Positions 1 to 9,759 of a stretch of DNA of 37,190 nt are shown one piece after another (the stretch's first letter is position 1; every line of letters begins with the position of its first letter). Position numbers and translations under genes: made by a program. The notes under the pieces were generated by a model, which worked only from the letters and a program-made list of their open reading frames with translations, did no database searches and had not been told where the DNA came from. Source of the stretch: Tubulinosema ratisbonensis (Eukaryota; Microsporidia; Tubulinosematidae); assembly GCA_004000155.1 (NCBI GenBank), contig RCSS01000132.1, forward strand, positions 1 through 37,190, read 5' to 3'.

Positions 1-6
1 CCCCAA

Positions 7-1566
7 ATGAAAATGCGTTTATTAGAACTTTTAGAATCACTTCCATCCAATCCAAAGCTCATTACAGCAGTAGAAAACGAGGTGGAAAGAATTCTCAGAC
101 AAGAACCCATCGAATATATTATAGAGGCATTCAAGATTGACGAGCACAATTTAAGATTCTATTTTCTCGTCATTTTAGAGAAAAGAATGTATATTTTAAG
201 AGAGAATAATCAATCTTTGATTGAGGTTATTAACGCGGCAGAGTTTATTATTTTAAACTACGAGTTTAAAGGTATCGACGAAAAGAAATTCGCTAAAATT
301 TATGCTAAGATTGGTTTGTATTCTTGGCCTGGTTGTTACCCGAATTTTTTAAACATTTTAATAGAATTGATTAAATTTAGAAAAAAGATTGGGTTTTTGA
401 TTCTTGAAAACTTTCTTTATTTGATGCATAATAGCATAGAAATAGATGAGAATAGAAGAAGTGAGCTAAAAAGAGCTATGATTATTATGAAAGATAATCT
501 TTTACAGTTGATTAGCGATGGTTTCTGTTTGGAAGAAGTTATTTTGATTTACACTCATTTGATTTCTATTTTACCAAAACCAATAGATTTTAAAATTATT
601 TTGGAGAGAGGAAATTTGTTTCCGGAAAAAGCATCGGAATTTTTTCTTGAGGCAATCAATTCCAAATACAACGATTTTGAATTTTTTAATAATTTAGTGG
701 GGTTTGCTGAATTAGTCGATGTAGAACCGAAAATGATTGAGTGTTTTTTAAATTTAAAAGAGCACACTTTTTGTAAAAATTTACAATTATACGCTTACAT
801 ATTTAAAGGGATAAGCAAAAATATTCATTCATTCTCTCTTTCTTTACAATTTTGGATCATTTTGTTTAGAAAAGGAATGCAGGATGAATTATTTTATTCT
901 TTAGCAATGCAAATATTACAAGAAGTAATCAGAGTAGTCGTCACTTTTCAAGACGATGATTGCAATTCTATTAAAATAGAAGACTTGGAGAGTTATCTTA
1001 TCACTCTATTTGGTATAATTTCTCAAAATTATCAATCAGCAAATCATTTATTTTTAACTAAATTCGTGAATGATATTCCAAGAAAGTATGCAATTATTTT
1101 GCTTAAAGCTAATAAACATAAGCATACACTTCCTTTAAATTGTAGTTATTTGAAAGCACTTTCTTTGTATCTTGACAATGACCCTCAAGCTACTGATTTT
1201 ATGGCACGTTTAGATTTAAACGACAAAGATTCTTGTAAATTGATAGGACAAATTGTAAAAAAGTTTTATATTGACAAATATAAATTGATAAATTTGTTTA
1301 ATTCATTAAAAGAAAGAGACTATGTAGAAGAAGCAATTGTAAATATAATATTAAAATTAGAGGATATGACATTAATTAAACAAGTATTGGAAGGAGACAT
1401 GGATCTTAAAAAAGCACACATTTTATTTTACTTTTTGAAACACAATCCTGAAGTAATGTCTGAAGAAATTAACAAATTTTTTATATTTTTTATAAACAAA
1501 TCTGTTATTTTTATCAATAATGCACAAAGGTGGGGTTTAGCGGGTGAAANGCTNGCCAGTATCTGA
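7..1566 (+). pseudogene. Exportin (importin-beta/karyopherin family), N-terminal half, 3' end replaced by a dispersed repeat
   Basis: Nuclear export receptor of the HEAT-repeat karyopherin-beta family. The best sign is the block at about residues 85-165: a run of amphipathic helices, then SWPGCYPNFLNILIEL, the usual WP-x-x-(W/Y)-P-x-F motif of exportins, then a helix ending RRSELKRAM. This recalls Xpo5 and Xpo6 more than Xpo1, but I cannot fix the paralogue. The frame is 519 codons, while exportins usually have about 900-1100 residues, so the C-terminal half is missing. The last 20 or so residues (from about residue 499) are encoded by the repeat described at 1502-1693, so the natural coding sequence stops near position 1500. 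The start ATG at 7 is preceded by CCCC, like other genes here. No continuing exportin frame appears downstream. It is either a disrupted gene or an aberrant short protein. Two ambiguous bases lie near the end. Confidence 0.6.
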
Positions 1567-1693
1567 GTTATACCTAATTATGTAGAAACATATTTTGCAA
1601 TATGTTTCTTTTAACCAGATATGAATATTTTATACAAAAGTATAGTGAAAAGATCTTCTTATAAATTTCCAATCTCTAGGCAGCAAAAAAAAA
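1502..1693 (+). repeat. Dispersed SINE-like repeat, copy A (ends the exportin frame)
   Basis: Aligns by eye with copies C and E (16177-16398 and 33620-33826, both on the minus strand). Shared blocks are TCAATA, GGTGG..TTTAGCGGGTGAAA, GAGTTATACCTAATTATG, a hairpin, ACCAGATAT, TATAGTGAAAAGATCTTC and a 3' end CTAGGCAGC followed by A10. The left boundary is uncertain: similarity is clear from 1514, and CTGTTA at 1502 may be the element's CTGTAAC terminus with an internal deletion. The stem AGAAACATATT at 1584-1594 pairs perfectly with AATATGTTTCT at 1599-1609 around a TTGC loop. Confidence 0.7.
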
Positions 1694-3303
1694 ATTAATA
1701 CAATTCGTTATGTTAAATGAAATTTTTATTGCTATAAAATTAAATGTATATTGTAAATAATTAAATTAATATATAAAACCTTAATTTTTTTATAAATCTA
1801 TAGCATAAGGTTTGTAGATTGAAATCACATAGATAATATATTTTTAATTTTAAACAAGAAAACAAGATTTAACCCATGCCCTTCTGCTAAAAAAAATCCA
1901 AACAATCTTTAAAATATATCAAATTAAACCATTTACTACAAATGCTTTCTTGAATGGTATAACAGTATCAAAAAAATATTTTAAAATCTTCATAGAAAAT
2001 AGAAAAATAATGAAATATTCTCAAGAAAACTTATTTATATAAAGATGGTAAGGAAAATCATATTAGACAAAAAGATAGAAAATATTTTTATTTTAAAAAT
2101 ATAACAGAGGAAAAAAGGAAAGGTAGTATATAATTTGATGCTATAAAAGTTTTTTCCAAAGAAATATACATAAAAAAATTCAATGTCTACAAAATATATA
2201 AAAATTATATTGATAAAGATTTTACAATATATTCTGATAAACTCATAAATAGATTAAAAATGTTAACTATTTACTTATAAATCTAAAATTCATTTTAAAA
2301 GTTTTGTAAATACAAACACCAAAGTTATTACTCAATTGAAGTTACCTGTCACAATCAAAAAGTTTTAGAAAAAATTAATGTGCAAATCAGAAATATTTCG
2401 ATTTTAAACAAAACTTTCATATTTTGAAGAGTGTTTGTTGTATAAAATAGAAAAAAGAGTTTTCTAAATTATATTAATATTTCTCAGAAATAGAAAAATG
2501 TTATATTTTCTTGTCCTGGAAAGTAAAGTTTCGTTAAATAAATTTAAGCTTCAACCGAATAAATCTTCTTTAAATATTTATATTTTTTATACATGTCAAA
2601 AAAAAGAATATAAAAAATATAAAAGTTTGTTATTTTTTAAATTAAATTTTACAATTTTTTAAAAATAATTCTTTTTTTAAATAAAAAAATCAAAAAAGCA
2701 ACGTTTTTGTAAAATTGAATCATTTGCTTTTTCATTTAAGTTAATATATTAAAATGAAAATAACCTTCCTCGATATCTAATTAACTTAAGGCATTTCAGC
2801 AATACATTAGATTTTAATTCATCTAAGACAAACAATCCATAGAAGGATGGTATTCTGTTATTTAATTAAAAACAAAATATTTGAAATACAGCTAACAACT
2901 TTTTATTGAAAAACAGAAATATGAGTAAAACTTTATTGGAATTTAAAGCATAAGGCAGAATAGCAGAGTAAATTGAATCCTTAAGTAAGATATCTAAAAA
3001 TTACAAATGATTTGAAAAATTTTTAACATAAAAATTTTGCGCAAAGTCATGGTTCAGTTTTTTTTTGCTAGCAAACCAATAAATTTTAGTATCAAACTTC
3101 AATTAAAAGAATATATTATAAAATATATCTTTTTCGTATTTTTTTTGTACCTTTGGTTTTTTGTTAAAAATTTATTTAAATTTTAATTAATATTTCTTTT
3201 TATTTTTAATTTATTTAAAATTTGTCGAATATTTCACTCACGTAAAAAAATAACATTTCAAAATTTTAAATTAAAAAAATAATTTTAATTTCAAACNNNG
3301 AAA
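1694..3303. other. Gene-poor A+T-rich spacer
   Basis: No intact gene is visible between the repeat that ends the exportin frame and CCT1. The stretch 1870-2440 holds a decayed transposase, annotated separately. From about 2450 to 3300 I see only A+T-rich sequence with frequent stops in all frames. Three ambiguous bases lie directly before the CCT1 start (3297-3299), so any promoter motif there cannot be read. Confidence 0.6.
1870..2440 (+). pseudogene. Decayed Merlin/IS1016 (ISXO2-like) transposase relic
   Basis: Reading across stops and frameshifts gives pieces in the order expected for an ISXO2-like DDE transposase. First comes a cysteine-containing N-terminus (CPSAKK, then YYKCFLEWYNSIKKIF, resembling the zinc-binding segment with its 'SIR..F' tail). 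At about 2195-2258 there is YIDKDFTIYSDKLINRL, like the 'I.SD.W..Y..L' block carrying the second catalytic Asp. At about 2290-2340 there is HFKSFVNTNTKVITQ, like 'H..NFVNP.TG.HTQ.IE'. At least four in-frame stops make it non-functional. The identification rests on short motifs only. A second, clearer relic lies at 34200-34920 on the other strand. Confidence 0.45.
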
Positions 3304-4920
3304 ATGAAAGAAATGAATTTAACAGGTTTATTCGTAGGAGGAGAACAATTAAAAGGACAAAACGTAAAAGATAAGCACGTAAATGCAGTACAAAGTGTAG
3401 TATCAGCCATATCTACATCATTTGGCCCGTTAGGGTTAGATAAAATGTGTATAGATCATACAGGAGAGGTAACTTGTACGAATGACGGTGCTACAATTTT
3501 AAAATATATGAGTTTAGATGATCCATCAGCCAAAATGATGGTAGATTTAGCAAAACAGCAAGATGAAGAGGTAGGCGATGGCACCACCTCAGTAGTTTTA
3601 TTAGCTGCGTCGCTTTTAGAGAAAGGTAATCAGATGATAAAGAGAGGTTTACACCCATCAACTGTCATTTCTGGGTATAAATTTGCATTTAAAGAGAGTG
3701 TTAATTTTATAAAGAAGCATATCCAAGTAGAAACCAATAAACTTTCCCAAAGTACTTTGAAGAGCATTGTAGAAACATCTATTTCTTCTAAGGTAATAAA
3801 AAGTGAGAGTGAATATTTTAGTAAAATTATTGTAGAAGCAATTAAAATGATTGAAGAAGAGAAGAATAATGGAGAAACCAAACAAATTTATGATTTAAAT
3901 TTGATTAACATTCTTAAGAAACAAGGAGGATCAATGAAAGATTCAATTTTGTTGAATGGGTTTGCTTTAAATTGTTCATTAGCTTCCTCACAAATGATTA
4001 AGAAAATTAAGAACCCTAAGATCATTTGTCTCTCTTTTTCTATCAGAAAGGTTAAATTAGCTTTAGGGATTGATATTAGAATAGAAGATCCTGATAAATT
4101 AGAAGAAATAAGAAAAAAAGAAATCTCAATCATGAAAGAGAGGGTTAGTAAAATAATTAATTCAGGAGCAAATGTAATTTTAACTTCCGGGGGCATTGAT
4201 GATGTTTATTTGAAAGATTTTATTGATAATAATTGTATGGCTGTAAGAAGAGTAAAAGAAGAAGATTTACAAGTCATTGCCAATGCGATTGGCATTTCAG
4301 TGATAAATTCACTGAGTGATTTGGAAGGAGAAGATATTTTACCAAACGTAGGAGTGTGTGATTCTATTTCAGTTGAGACAATAGCTGATTCAGAGTGTAT
4401 TTTTATCACTGGACTGAGAAAAAAGATGTCTTCTATNATTTTAAGAGGTGCTAATGAGCAATTATTAGAAGAAATGCACAGATCAGTCTTTGATGCACTC
4501 TCTGCTCTGAAAAGAACCCTTGAGTCAAAGACAATTGTGCCTGGAGGGGGTGCAGTTGAAGTAGCCTTGTCAATACATTTAGAAAATATTGCTAACACTC
4601 TTTCCTCAAAAGATCAACTTAGTACCCAAAAATACTCAGAAGCTCTTTTAGTTATTCCCAAAACATTAGCAGCCAATGCTGGGCATGATTCTAATGAATT
4701 AGTTGCTAAGCTTTTAACTCAGCAAATGAAAACTAAGAATGTTAATGGTTACAAGCATGGATTAAATGTTGTTAATGGTAGTATACAGGATAACATTAAA
4801 GGAGGGATTATTGAGCCAGCAATGTCAAAATTGAAAGCATTAAGGTTTGCCACTGAAGTCGCTATTGGTTTATTAAGGATTGATGAGATTATTTTAGTTG
4901 ATGAAGAAAATAAATTATGA
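3304..4920 (+). CDS. CCT1: T-complex protein 1 subunit alpha (CCT1, group II chaperonin)
   Basis: Subunit of the hetero-oligomeric cytosolic chaperonin TRiC/CCT, which folds actin, tubulin and other clients in an ATP-driven chamber. The 538-residue length is normal for the family. Signature blocks are GPLGLDKM (41-48), NDGATIL (60-66), the ATP-binding GDGTTS (91-96) and GGGAVE near residue 413. Subunit identity comes from blocks typical of alpha: [44 protein letters not shown] and SLSDLEGE. The final [16 protein letters not shown] is the conserved C-terminal nucleotide-binding helix. It is one uninterrupted frame with one ambiguous base (4437). The ATG at 3304 fits the family N-terminus; a second Met two codons later is possible. 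It converges with the exosome gene at 5201-5689. Confidence 0.95.
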   Translation: MKEMNLTGLFVGGEQLKGQNVKDKHVNAVQSVVSAISTSFGPLGLDKMCIDHTGEVTCTNDGATILKYMSLDDPSAKMMVDLAKQQDEEVGDGTTSVVLLAASLLEKGNQMIKRGLHPSTVISGYKFAFKESVNFIKKHIQVETNKLSQSTLKSIVETSISSKVIKSESEYFSKIIVEAIKMIEEEKNNGETKQIYDLNLINILKKQGGSMKDSILLNGFALNCSLASSQMIKKIKNPKIICLSFSIRKVKLALGIDIRIEDPDKLEEIRKKEISIMKERVSKIINSGANVILTSGGIDDVYLKDFIDNNCMAVRRVKEEDLQVIANAIGISVINSLSDLEGEDILPNVGVCDSISVETIADSECIFITGLRKKMSSXILRGANEQLLEEMHRSVFDALSALKRTLESKTIVPGGGAVEVALSIHLENIANTLSSKDQLSTQKYSEALLVIPKTLAANAGHDSNELVAKLLTQQMKTKNVNGYKHGLNVVNGSIQDNIKGGIIEPAMSKLKALRFATEVAIGLLRIDEIILVDEENKL

Positions 4921-4960
4921 AATTTCTATTNAANNTTATAAAAAAATGCTGATTTAAAAA

Positions 4961-5071
4961 TTATAAATATTTTTAAATTTTTAATAAAAAATGACAATTT
5001 ATTTACTTTTATTTTTTAAATGAAAAATATTTATAATTTATTTTTTATTAAAAATTTAAAAATATTAATAA
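4961..5071. repeat. Long A+T inverted repeat downstream of CCT1
   Basis: The 32-base arm 4961-4992 is the reverse complement of 5040-5071 with one mismatch. The inner segment 5023-5039 is also an exact reverse complement of 4958-4974, so alternative foldings exist. It lies between two convergent genes and could act in 3' end formation or be a MITE remnant. Confidence 0.55.
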
Positions 5072-5086
5072 CTTTAAAAAAGTATG

Positions 5087-5160
5087 TTATTATACTTTAT
5101 AATGAGAATATAGCGAAAAGATCCTCGTATGTATTTTTCAGCCTCAGGCAAAATAAAAAA
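5087..5160 (+). repeat. Dispersed SINE-like repeat, copy B (3' end only)
   Basis: Only the last 75 or so bases of the repeat are present: TTATTATACTTTATA, then ATATAGCGAAAAGATCCTCGT, CAGCCTCAGGC and an A-rich tail. The missing 5' part with a retained 3' end and tail is what incomplete target-primed reverse transcription produces. Confidence 0.6.
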
Positions 5161-5200
5161 ATTAAAAAATTTTTTTATTTTCTTAAAATTGTAAAATAAA

Positions 5201-5689
5201 TTAAATTAATTTTTCTTTTATTTTTCCTTTGGATTCTTCTATTTTTTTATAAAACTCATCCTCATGTACAAAATTCTTTCCATTAAAATAAATTAATTCA
5301 TTAGAAATACACTTATAAATAAAATTACCATCAAAATATTCTAANCCAATCAACCAATCATTGAAAAAATATCCACTTTGTAATAAACAAATACTGGCAC
5401 AATTAACAACAGAGCTAAAAAGACATTGGTTGCTGAAAATTAAAATGTTTAGTTTTAATTTTGTTTTGATTATTTTACCAGAAAAAATGCTGTAAAATGA
5501 ATCTTTTAAAATGTTTTCTAGTAAAGTAAAAGGGGTGTCTGTACTTATTTGTTTAATTTTTATTTCTAAAAATTCTTCTGTCTCTCTTTTTTGATCTAAG
5601 AAGAGTGATCCTATGACTGTACAATCTTTTTCTTCTAATAAACAACTGCTTTTTGCTTCTTTAATGACATTTGTTTCAAAATTAAACAT
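5201..5689 (-). CDS. Exosome RNase PH-domain subunit (Rrp46/Mtr3-like), short
   Basis: Probable catalytically inert ring subunit of the RNA exosome (3'-5' RNA decay and processing). The N-terminus matches the RNase PH opening strands: IKEAKSSCLLEEKDCTVIGS corresponds to the family's 'GSA.ve.G.T.Vi..v.GP'. A central stretch LENILKDSFYSIFSGKIIKTK resembles the helix before the core, and LKLNILIFSNQCLFSSVVNCASICLLQSGY matches '.i.v.vl...G.l..a.iNA...AL..aGi'. The protein has 162 residues, shorter than the roughly 200-250 usual for Rrp46, Mtr3 or Rrp42, as is common in microsporidia. Which ring subunit it is cannot be settled by eye. It diverges from the DEAH helicase with only 42 bp between the two start codons, so the pair must share upstream sequence. 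One ambiguous codon is present. Confidence 0.6.
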   Translation of the reverse strand: MFNFETNVIKEAKSSCLLEEKDCTVIGSLFLDQKRETEEFLEIKIKQISTDTPFTLLENILKDSFYSIFSGKIIKTKLKLNILIFSNQCLFSSVVNCASICLLQSGYFFNDWLIXLEYFDGNFIYKCISNELIYFNGKNFVHEDEFYKKIEESKGKIKEKLI

Positions 5690-5731
5690 TTTTTTATGGC
5701 ATGAATTAAAAAATAAAAAAAATAATTTAGC
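5690..5731. promoter_or_regulatory. Compact bidirectional upstream region
   Basis: Only 42 bp separate the start codons of the exosome subunit (-) and the DEAH helicase (+). It is A-rich on the plus strand, with no CCC motif. Any promoter elements must lie here or inside the opposing coding sequence. Confidence 0.5.
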
Positions 5732-7411
5732 ATGAATTTACCAGTTGAAAAATACAAAAATGAAATCATAGAAAAAGTACTGAAAAACACAGTGACAATC
5801 ATAAAAGGAAGCACTGGTTGTGGTAAAAGTACAATGGTTCCATTAATACTTTCCAATCACTTTGAAAAGATAGCACTGATAGAACCAAGAAGAATAGCTG
5901 TGATTTCTCTTTTTAAAAGACTAAAGTCAATTTCTGAAGAAAGCATTGGTTATAAAATTAGATTTGATAAAAAAGTAAAGAAAGAAAACAAAATTGTAAT
6001 ATTTACAGACGGAATGTTTCTAAAAGAAGAAAATGACTTTGATTTAGTAATTTTGGATGAAGTGCATGAAAGAAGCTTAAGAATTGATTTATTAATTTCT
6101 TTGTTTAAACTGACCAATCAGAAATTAGTTTTAATGAGTGCAAACGTAGACACTGAAAAATTTACTAATTTCTTCAACACTACTTCTTTTATTGACATTA
6201 AACATAATTCTTTTCCTTTAAATATTGTTTATGAAGAAAATCCTGTGTGTGACTACGTAAAAAGTTCTTTTTTAAAAATAAAAGAAATAATTTTATTAAA
6301 TTTGTCAGGGGATATTTTATGCTTTTTACCAGGAGAAGAAGACATAAAAGAATTATTTTTGCTTTGTAAAAATATTCCTTTAGTCAAAGTTTATAAAATT
6401 CATTCAACCATGAATGATTTTGATCAGCAAAAAATATTTGAGAGTAGTAATTGTAAAAAAATAATTTTATCTACNAATATTTGTGAAAGTTCTTTAACAA
6501 TTCCAGGTATTTCTTTTGTAATTGATACTGGTTTACAAAAAAGTAAAATTATGAATGTGACTAATAATTTGGTAGGAATAAATTACTTTGGTATTGAGAA
6601 AATATCTAAACAATCTGCTGAGCAGAGAGCAGGAAGAAGTAACAGAGAAGGCACTGGGCATTGCTACAGGTTGTACACAAAAGAATCTTTTAGTAAATTA
6701 AAAGAAACTACCCCTGAAATAACAAAATCAGACTTAAAAGATTTCTTTTTATTTCTGATTTACAAAAAAATTAATTTTTTAAAAATTAAAATGTTAGACC
6801 TTCCAAATAAAAAACACGTGGGAGAAGCTTTGAATTATTTATGGGAAAATAAATTAATTAAATTACAAGAAGAATCTTTGAAAAGTAAAAAAATGCCTTT
6901 TAAAATTTCTAAGAAAGGAAAAGAAGTCATTAAATTACCACTACCAGTTAATATTTCAGTCTTTCTTTATGAGTGTAGAAATAGAGGATTGTCAGAGTCA
7001 GGTGAAATGATTTGTTCATTGCTAAGCTTAGAAAATTTTAATTTTATTCCTAAAAGTAAAAATATTTCTGATCTTTCTTTTCTACTACAAGCAATGAAAG
7101 GATTTATCAGTGCTGAAAATAAAATAGAATTTTGTATAAAAAATGATTTACCACACAAAGGAATGGAAAAGGGATTAAGAATATTTCAACAATTAAAAAC
7201 TAAGAAAGACACTTCTGAAGAAGACATAGATAGAATTTTTTCTGATGTATTTTGGTACAATGCCAGTGTGAAAGAGAAGTATGGTATTTTTAAACACAGA
7301 AAGAGTGGTAATTTGATTTACTGGTATGGTAATGAAAGTAAAATAACATACATTGATGTATTTTATAATGGTAAAGCTTACGCTAGGATAGTAGGAAAAT
7401 ACTTTGAATAA
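5732..7411 (+). CDS. DEAH-box RNA helicase (Prp43/Prp22/Prp2-type, reduced)
   Basis: Superfamily 2 RNA helicase that would remodel RNA-protein complexes in splicing or ribosome assembly. All core motifs are visible in order: I GSTGCGKST (26-34), Ia EPRR (51-54), Ib TDGMF (92-96), II DEVH (109-112), III SAN (136-138), IV FLPGEEDI (about 198-205), V S-x-NICESSLTIPG (247-259, one ambiguous codon) and VI QRAGRSNREGTGHCYRLYT (298-316). After the core come HA2-like and OB-like regions (EALNYLWENKLIK, then FWYNASVKEKYGIF and YIDVFYNGKAYARIV). At 559 residues it has no N-terminal extension and is shorter than Prp43 (about 770). Motif VI is unusual, since most members have QRAGRAGR. The particular family member cannot be named. 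It converges on a small gene ending 18 bp away. Confidence 0.88.
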   Translation: MNLPVEKYKNEIIEKVLKNTVTIIKGSTGCGKSTMVPLILSNHFEKIALIEPRRIAVISLFKRLKSISEESIGYKIRFDKKVKKENKIVIFTDGMFLKEENDFDLVILDEVHERSLRIDLLISLFKLTNQKLVLMSANVDTEKFTNFFNTTSFIDIKHNSFPLNIVYEENPVCDYVKSSFLKIKEIILLNLSGDILCFLPGEEDIKELFLLCKNIPLVKVYKIHSTMNDFDQQKIFESSNCKKIILSXNICESSLTIPGISFVIDTGLQKSKIMNVTNNLVGINYFGIEKISKQSAEQRAGRSNREGTGHCYRLYTKESFSKLKETTPEITKSDLKDFFLFLIYKKINFLKIKMLDLPNKKHVGEALNYLWENKLIKLQEESLKSKKMPFKISKKGKEVIKLPLPVNISVFLYECRNRGLSESGEMICSLLSLENFNFIPKSKNISDLSFLLQAMKGFISAENKIEFCIKNDLPHKGMEKGLRIFQQLKTKKDTSEEDIDRIFSDVFWYNASVKEKYGIFKHRKSGNLIYWYGNESKITYIDVFYNGKAYARIVGKYFE

Positions 7412-7428
7412 ATTCTTTCATTTTTACA

Positions 7429-7629
7429 CTATTTATTCAGTTTCTGTTTTATCATTTTAGTTATGTCATTTGCCTCTTCTTCTATTTTTCCTAATTTATC
7501 ACTCATAATTTTTGATTTTTTTAGTAAAACCATATCAGAAATAATGTCTCCTACATGATAAATTTGCCATAGANCAGTAACTAAGACTACCACTCCCATC
7601 ACAGTTAATACTGGTATTCTTTTATTCAT
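7429..7629 (-). CDS. Small single-pass membrane protein, unknown
   Basis: A 66-residue protein, start chosen at the ATG at 7629; the frame extends further upstream only through non-ATG codons. Residues about 5-20 (IPVLTVMGVVVLVT) form one hydrophobic segment after a short basic N-terminus (MNKR). The rest is charged, probably helical and coiled-coil-like (LKKSKIMSDKLGKIEEEANDI). It looks like a tail-out anchored protein with the C-terminal domain in one compartment. I do not recognise the family. Base composition and lack of stops resemble the neighbouring real genes. It is tail-to-tail with the DEAH helicase. One ambiguous base lies in the membrane segment. Confidence 0.5.
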   Translation of the reverse strand: MNKRIPVLTVMGVVVLVTXLWQIYHVGDIISDMVLLKKSKIMSDKLGKIEEEANDITKMIKQKLNK

Positions 7630-7756
7630 AAGTTGGTAAACCAATAAATTTTATTATTTTTTAAAACATTTAAGTTTGAAATATTATTTTTTTTTCTAAT
7701 ACATCTTATTTTTTTCTCTTCATTCTTTTCTTTTTTTTCTTTGTTTTTCTTATTTT

Positions 7757-9516
7757 CTAAGATTTGTTTTTTATTTTTTGTTTCTTCTCTTTGAATGTTT
7801 TTTTTAATTTATCTTTTTCTTCTTTATTTTTTTGGTTTACTTTTTCAATTCCTTTGCTGTGTTTAACTTTTTTCTGTTGTAATGGAATTAACTGATTATA
7901 AAGAGATTTTTCACTAAAAAGTAAATTTTCTTCTTTGTTCTTGTCTTTCTCTTTGCTCTTATTTTTCTCTTTATTTTTTTCTTTCTCGTCTTTGTTTTCT
8001 TCTTCGTCTTTACCTTCTTCTTTGTCCTTTTCTTTCTCATCCTTTTCTTTATCCTCTTTCTCATCCCTAAAGAAATAGCAATTACGATTTATTATTTCTT
8101 GTGCTGGATCCGAATTTTCATTGGAAAATGATAACTTCATCATGAATACTAAATTTCCAATTGTTATAGTTCTACTACTGTAGTCTAAGATACAGTTATT
8201 TTTCATAAAGTACTCGTTTCCTAATATTACTCCAAAATCAGAATCATCTACAACGAAAATTGTTCTTTAAATTCTTTATCTTCGTCGTTGATTTTAAACG
8301 TTTATTCTACTTTATTCTTAACTCTACTCTTACTTCCATTACCATATATAAGTGTAAATTCTTCAATACCTTTAACATTTAGATTTTCCCTTTCAATTAT
8401 TTTTGAATTTATGAAGTTTTTCTCTGCTCCGCAGTCCAATATAGCCTCATGCTTACTATTCTTAAGCTTTAAATTCACTATTAGCAATCCTGAATGATCA
8501 ATTTCTTTTGTAAGAATATATCCCTTATGATTTCTCATTTCCTTTTCATTTTGATCTTTTTTTAATGTTGATTTCTGAGTGCTACCTTCATTGTGCTTAC
8601 TCTTAAGCTTATAGCAATTGTATGTGTTATGCGTATTAGATCTACACACTTTACACCATTTATCATACCAAGTTTTTTTATTTTTGTTGAAAAAGGTTTC
8701 TCTTGTCATTATTTTTGGTTCGNTAATCTCTTTCTGTTTGCTTGATTNGTTGTCTTTGGAAGCTTCTTTTATGTTGTTCTCTTTGAATAAATTCTCAACC
8801 TCTGTAATATGTTTTAGGCATTCGCTTACCATTGGTAATAATTTATGCTTACTCAGTTCAATCTCTGTCTCGATTGAAATTCCTAAAATAAAACTTTCTT
8901 TAAATTTTCTTTCCATTTCTTTTTTGCTTAATTTTTCACAGATTCCAAGATTTGTCACTTCCTTGTCAATTGCTTTCACATAATCGGTTATCCAATAATA
9001 ATTGTCTTGTTGAATTTCTTTTAGCTTTTCAAGGTAAATATAACTTTTGTCTTCAGGGTAATAATATGAGTATAAATCGTCATATATCTCTTTCGGATAT
9101 ACATATGCTTCTTTCCTCTTCTCATAAGGAACTTTTATAATTGCTGTGATGATCTCTACAGCATCTTCATCTGACCATTTGGCTTGTCTAACAGCTTCTT
9201 CCATGTTGACTACCCACTCTCTTAGGTCTTGCACATTAAGATTCTCAAGGTACTGAATCCTCTTCTTTAGACATACTTTGCTGCTTCCTGCAGTATACTC
9301 ATATTCTAGGTGTTCAATTAACTTGCACTTCTCAAGCTTCTTTGATAGTTCCTGAGCTATCACATCCTCTCTTCTGGATGAATTCATTATGTCCCGANAA
9401 GATGGGACTTGTGATGTTTTTAAGTATTTATTATAAAAATTATAAATNTNNTTATCATTTATTAAAANTTTNTTACTCACNAATCTTTCCTTNTTTGTTA
9501 TTTCTTCTTCTTTCAT
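7757..9516 (-). pseudogene. Ty3/gypsy retrotransposon Gag-protease remnant with Lys/Glu-rich tail
   Basis: First part (9516 to 8302, 404 codons): a Gag region, then a zinc knuckle C288-K-V-C-x4-H-x4-C301, then a retroviral-type aspartic protease starting at D361 (DCGAEKNFI, canonical D-T/S-G). A TAA stop follows. The frame then continues, through one frameshift around 8240-8280, into a second open part (8206 to 7757). The joined reading gives DFGVILGNEYFMKNN, the 'ILG.D.....' flap-side block of retropepsins. Instead of reverse transcriptase, the second part becomes a long low-complexity Lys/Glu tract. So Gag, nucleocapsid and protease remain, pol is absent, and there is one stop and one frameshift. 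Several ambiguous bases cluster at the N-terminus. It could be a decayed element or a protease-gag fragment joined to other sequence. Confidence 0.75.
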
Positions 9517-9612
9517 TTTTACTTTTCTTTCTTGGAGTAAATAAATTATTTAATTTATTTTTCTTTCTTTTATCATTTTTAAATTTATTAAAATATGTCA
9601 AAAATCCATGAC

Positions 9613-9757
9613 AATTATAAAGCCACTGTAACATTATTCTTTGCCTGTTTTAAAACTTGCAAATATTTAGTATATGGCTTTTTCTGCATATAAATTTTTT
9701 TTATGTTTTGTTGGTTACCTCCTGTCTTGTCTCTAATTTCAATATCTAGATAAATTT
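9613..9757 (-). other. Short coding-like remnant upstream of the gag relic
   Basis: On the minus strand about 48 codons are open with a protein-like composition (IEIRDKTGGNQQNIKKIY, then LKQAKNNVTVAL, stop). It lies just upstream of the gag start at 9516 in the same orientation. I do not recognise it; it may be a leader or the remnant of another gene. Confidence 0.2.
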
Positions 9758-9759
9758 TT

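Noticed and set aside
3630..4598. Several minus-strand open frames inside CCT1
   Set aside because: Shadows of the CCT1 coding frame; no independent evidence.
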